Below are positions 61,101 to 64,000 of a stretch of 64,000 nucleotides of DNA, in pieces. The stretch lies in assembly GCA_027574665.1 (NCBI GenBank), contig CM050658.1, forward strand, positions 25,565,098 to 25,629,097. Reading direction: 5' to 3'. The DNA comes from Rhynochetos jubatus (taxonomy: Eukaryota; Chordata; Aves; Eurypygiformes; Rhynochetidae). Below the pieces are notes generated by a model that searched no databases, was not told the origin of the DNA, and saw nothing but the letters and a program-made list of their open reading frames with translations. Made by a program: the position numbers and the translations under genes. Each line of letters opens with the position of its first letter. Positions within the stretch are counted from its first letter, which is position 1.

Positions 61101-64000
61101 CTTTTGGAGGAAAAGGGAGAGCTTTGTTTCTAAGCTTTGCAAGCGGTCCCGCGCTCTGCCGAAAAGGGAACGAACTGCTAGAGCACAGCGAGAGAAAACA
61201 GCGTAAGCAAGTCCTTCCTAGCTCTTTCTGTTGCCGAGGAACTGTGGCACTCTTGGAACTGGAGATTGCAAGCAACACAGCGATCCGGCTGCTCTGGCAC
61301 GCAGTGCTCTGCAAAGGCGCAGCAAGAAGGGACAAGAAATTCTCTCCTAACTCTTTCTGTTTGGTCGCATTACAGTGCTGCTTTAGATGTCCGTGTTCGG
61401 GCAGACGCTTCAACGAGCCGCGCATTCGAGCCTCTCCGAGCCTGTTAGCACAGAGAAGGTGACCCTGTGGATTTCGACTTTCCCGGGGATACAGAGCTCT
61501 GTCTTAAGAGGCATGCAGTGCTCTGCCAAAACAAACAAGGTTTCCCTAAGAAATTCTCTCGTAGCTCTTTCCCTTTTGGAGGAAAAGGGAGAGGTTTGTT
61601 TCTAAGCTTTGCAAGCGGTCCCGCGCTCTGCCGAAAAGGGAACGAACTGCTAGAGCACAGCGAGAGAAAACAGCGTAAGCAAGTCCTTCCTAGCTCTTTC
61701 TGTTGCCGAGGAACTGTGGCACTGTTGGAACTGGAGATTGCAAGCAACACAGCGATCCGGCTGCTCTGGCACGCAGTGCTCTGCAAAGGCGCAGCAAGAA
61801 GGGACAAGAAATCCTCTCCTAACTCTTTCTGTTTGGTCGCATTACAGTGCTGCTTTAGATGACCGTGTTCGGGCAGACGCTTCAACGAGCCGCGCATTCG
61901 AGCCTCTCCGAGCCTGTTAGCACAGAGAAGGTGACCCTGTGGATTTCGACTTTCCCGGGGATACAGAGCTCTGTCTTAAGAGGCATGCAGTGCTCTGCCA
62001 AAACAAACAAGGTTTCCCTAAGAAATTCTCTCGTAGCTCTTTCCCTTTTGGAGGAAAAGGGAGAGGTTTGTTTCTAAGCTTTGCGAGCGGTCCCGCGCTC
62101 TGCCGAAAAGGGAACGAACTGCTAGAGCACAGCGAGAGAAAACAGCGTAAGCAAGTCCTTCCTAGCTCTTTCTGTTGCCGAGGAACTGTGGCACTGTTGG
62201 AACTGGAGATTGCAAGCAACACAGCGATCCGGCTGCTCTGGCACGCAGTGCTCTGCAAAGGCGCAGCAAGAAGGGACAAGAAATTCTCTCCTAACTCTTT
62301 CTCTTTGGTCGCATTACAGTGCTGCTTTAGATGTCCGTGTTCAGGCAGACGCTTCAACGAGCCGCGCATTCGAGCCTCTCCGAGCCTGTTAGCACAGAGA
62401 AGGTGACCCTGTGGATTTCGACTTTCCCGGGGATACAGAGCTCTGTCTTAAGAGGCATGCAGTGCTCTGCCAAAACAAACAAGGTTTCCCTAAGAAATTC
62501 TCTCGTAGCTCTTTCCCTTTTGGAGGAAAAGGGAGAGGTTTGTTTCTAAGCTTTGCAAGCGGTCCCGCGCTCTGCCGAAAAGGGAAGGAACTGCTAGAGC
62601 ACAGCGAGAGAAAACAGCGTAAGCAATTCCTTCCTAGCTCTTTCTGTTGCCGAGGAACGGTGGCACTGTTGGAACTGGAGATTGCAAGCAACACAGCGGT
62701 CCGGCTGCTCTGGCACGCAGTGCTCTGCAAAGGCGCAGTAAGAAGGGACAAGAAATTCTCTCCTAACTCTTTCTGTTTGGTCGCATTACAGTGCTGCTTT
62801 AGATGTCCGTGTTCGGGCAGACGCTTCAACGAGCCGCGCATTCGAGCCTCTCCGAGCCTGTTAGCACAGAGAAGGTGACCCTGTGGATTTCGACTTTCCC
62901 GGGGATACAGAGCTCTGTCTTAAGAGGCATGCAGTGCTCTGCCAAAACAAACAAGGTTTCCCTAAGAAATTCTCTCGTAGCTCTTTCCCTTTTGGAGGAA
63001 AAGGGAGAGGTTTGTTTCTAAGCTTTGCAAGCGGTCCCGCGCTCTGCCGAAAAGGGAACGAACTGCTAGAGCACAGCGAGAGAAAACAGCGTAAGCAATT
63101 CCTTCCTAGCTCTTTCTGTTGCCGAGTAACTGTGGCACTGTTGGAACTGGAGATTGCAAGCAACACAGCGATCCGGCTGCTCTGGCACGCAGTGCTCTTC
63201 AAAGGCGCAGCAAGAAGGGACAAGAAATTCTCTCCTAACTCTTTCTGTTTGGTCGCATTACAGTGCTGCTTTAGATGGCCGTGTTCGGGCAGACGCTTCA
63301 ACGAGCCGCGCATTCGAGCCTCTCCGAGCCTGTTAGCACAGAGAAGGTGACCCTGTGGATTTCGACTTTCCCGGGGATACAGAGCTCTGTCTTAAGAGGC
63401 ATGCAGTGCTCTGCCAAAACAAACAAGGTTTCCCTAAGAAATTCTCTCCTAGCTCTTTCCCTTTTGGAGGAAAAGGGAGAGGTTTGTTTCTAAGCTTTGC
63501 AAGCGGTCCCGCGCTCTGCCGAAAAGGGAAGGAACTGCTAGAGCACAGCGAGAGAAAACAGCGTAAGCAAGTCCTTCCTAGCTCTTTCTGTTGCCGAGGA
63601 ACTGTGGCACTGTTGGAACTGGAGATTGCAAGCAACACAGCGATCCGGCTGCTCTGGCACGCAGTGCTCTGCAAAGGCGCAGCAAGAAGGGACAAGAAAT
63701 TCTCTCCTAACTCTTTCTGTTTGGTCGCATTACAGTGCTGCTTTAGATGTCCGTGTTCGGGCAGACGCTTCAACGAGCCGCGCATTCGAGCCTCTCCGAG
63801 CCTGTTAGCACAGAGAAGGTGACCCTGTGGATTTCGACTTTCCCGGGGATACAGAGCTCTGTCTTAAGAGGCATGCAGTGCTCTGCCAAAACAAACAAGG
63901 TTTCCCTAAGAAATTCTCTCGTAGCTCTTTCCCTTTTGGAGGAAAAGGGAGAGGTTTGTTTCTAAGCTTTGCAAGCGGTCCCGCGCTCTGCCGAAAAGGG

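Larger units (their letters stand above)
1..64000 (+). repeat. Tandem satellite array, 472-bp monomer, about 135.6 copies
   Basis: Every base belongs to a 472-bp unit repeated head to tail in one orientation. Recurring words such as AAGCTT, ACAGAGCTCTGT and CCCTTTTGGAGGAAAAGGG step by exactly 472 bp. One word at 107 recurs at 63355, which is 134 whole periods, with every intermediate copy in register, so no indel has survived anywhere. Copies differ by point substitutions, generally a handful to a dozen or so per unit by eye. The array begins and ends mid-unit, so both flanks lie outside the window. No unique spacer, gene, or target-site duplication interrupts it. Single orientation, near-identity and higher-order duplications are what is known of centromeric and pericentromeric satellites homogenised by unequal exchange and conversion. 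Chromosomal location is inference. The family is not one I recognise. Confidence 0.98.

Noticed and set aside
1-64000. CRISPR array
   Set aside because: The period is 472 bp, with no short repeats separated by unique spacers; the entire unit repeats.
1-64000. rRNA, 5S or tRNA gene cluster
   Set aside because: I see no tRNA cloverleaf, 5S internal control region or conserved rRNA core in the 472-bp unit.
1-64000. Transposable element or tandem LTR origin
   Set aside because: No reverse transcriptase, transposase, terminal repeats, poly-A tail or target-site duplication is visible. Internal similarity is explained by the 129-bp modules.
1-64000. Bacterial or phage repeat-protein gene
   Set aside because: The period of 472 is not a multiple of three and every frame stops within each unit, so no continuous repeat protein can be read.

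Overview
The whole 64,000-base window is one head-to-tail satellite DNA array. A 472-bp monomer runs from base 1 to base 64,000 in a single orientation, about 135.6 copies. The array enters and leaves the window mid-monomer, so neither edge is seen. There is no unique sequence, no recognisable gene, no RNA gene and no intact mobile element. Anchor words recur at exactly 472-bp steps for 134 consecutive steps, so I see no indel in the window. Copies differ by scattered point substitutions only.

A long, single-orientation, near-identical array with higher-order structure points to a eukaryotic centromeric or pericentromeric (or other heterochromatic) block. Many substitutions are CpG to TpG or CpA, which suggests a host with germ-line cytosine methylation, such as a vertebrate or plant. 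I do not recognise the family and name no species.

Inside the monomer (example copy 202-673) there is an older layer. Three 129-bp modules (A 202-330, B 331-459, C 460-588) are followed by an 85-bp module (D 589-673). D aligns without gaps to the last 85 bases of module B. The 472-bp unit therefore looks like 3 x 129 + 85, an old higher-order unit of a roughly 129-bp ancestor in which one module lost 44 bp. The C/D junction carries a 17-bp element matching 8 of the 9 core bases of the mammalian CENP-B box. Right after it come a 12-bp perfect palindrome, an 8-bp palindrome and GCATGC. Module A carries a purine/pyrimidine hairpin.

Above the monomer there is a younger layer. Private variants mark recent 2-, 3-, 4-, 5- and 10-monomer duplications, the clearest at 12.9-15.7, 24.7-26.5 and 36.9-43.5 kb. 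Three variant zones can be seen. The left zone (0 to about 16 kb) is rich in GAGAGC/GAGGGC and in the CTTTTTCTTT word. The middle zone (about 16-53.5 kb) is rich in the GCATGCTGTG variant, and from 30.4 kb in TCTCTCCTAG. The right zone (53.5-64 kb) lacks GCATGCTGTG and has short dimer and monomer duplications. Open frames of 150-155 codons recur in every monomer on both strands, but the evidence is against their being genes.
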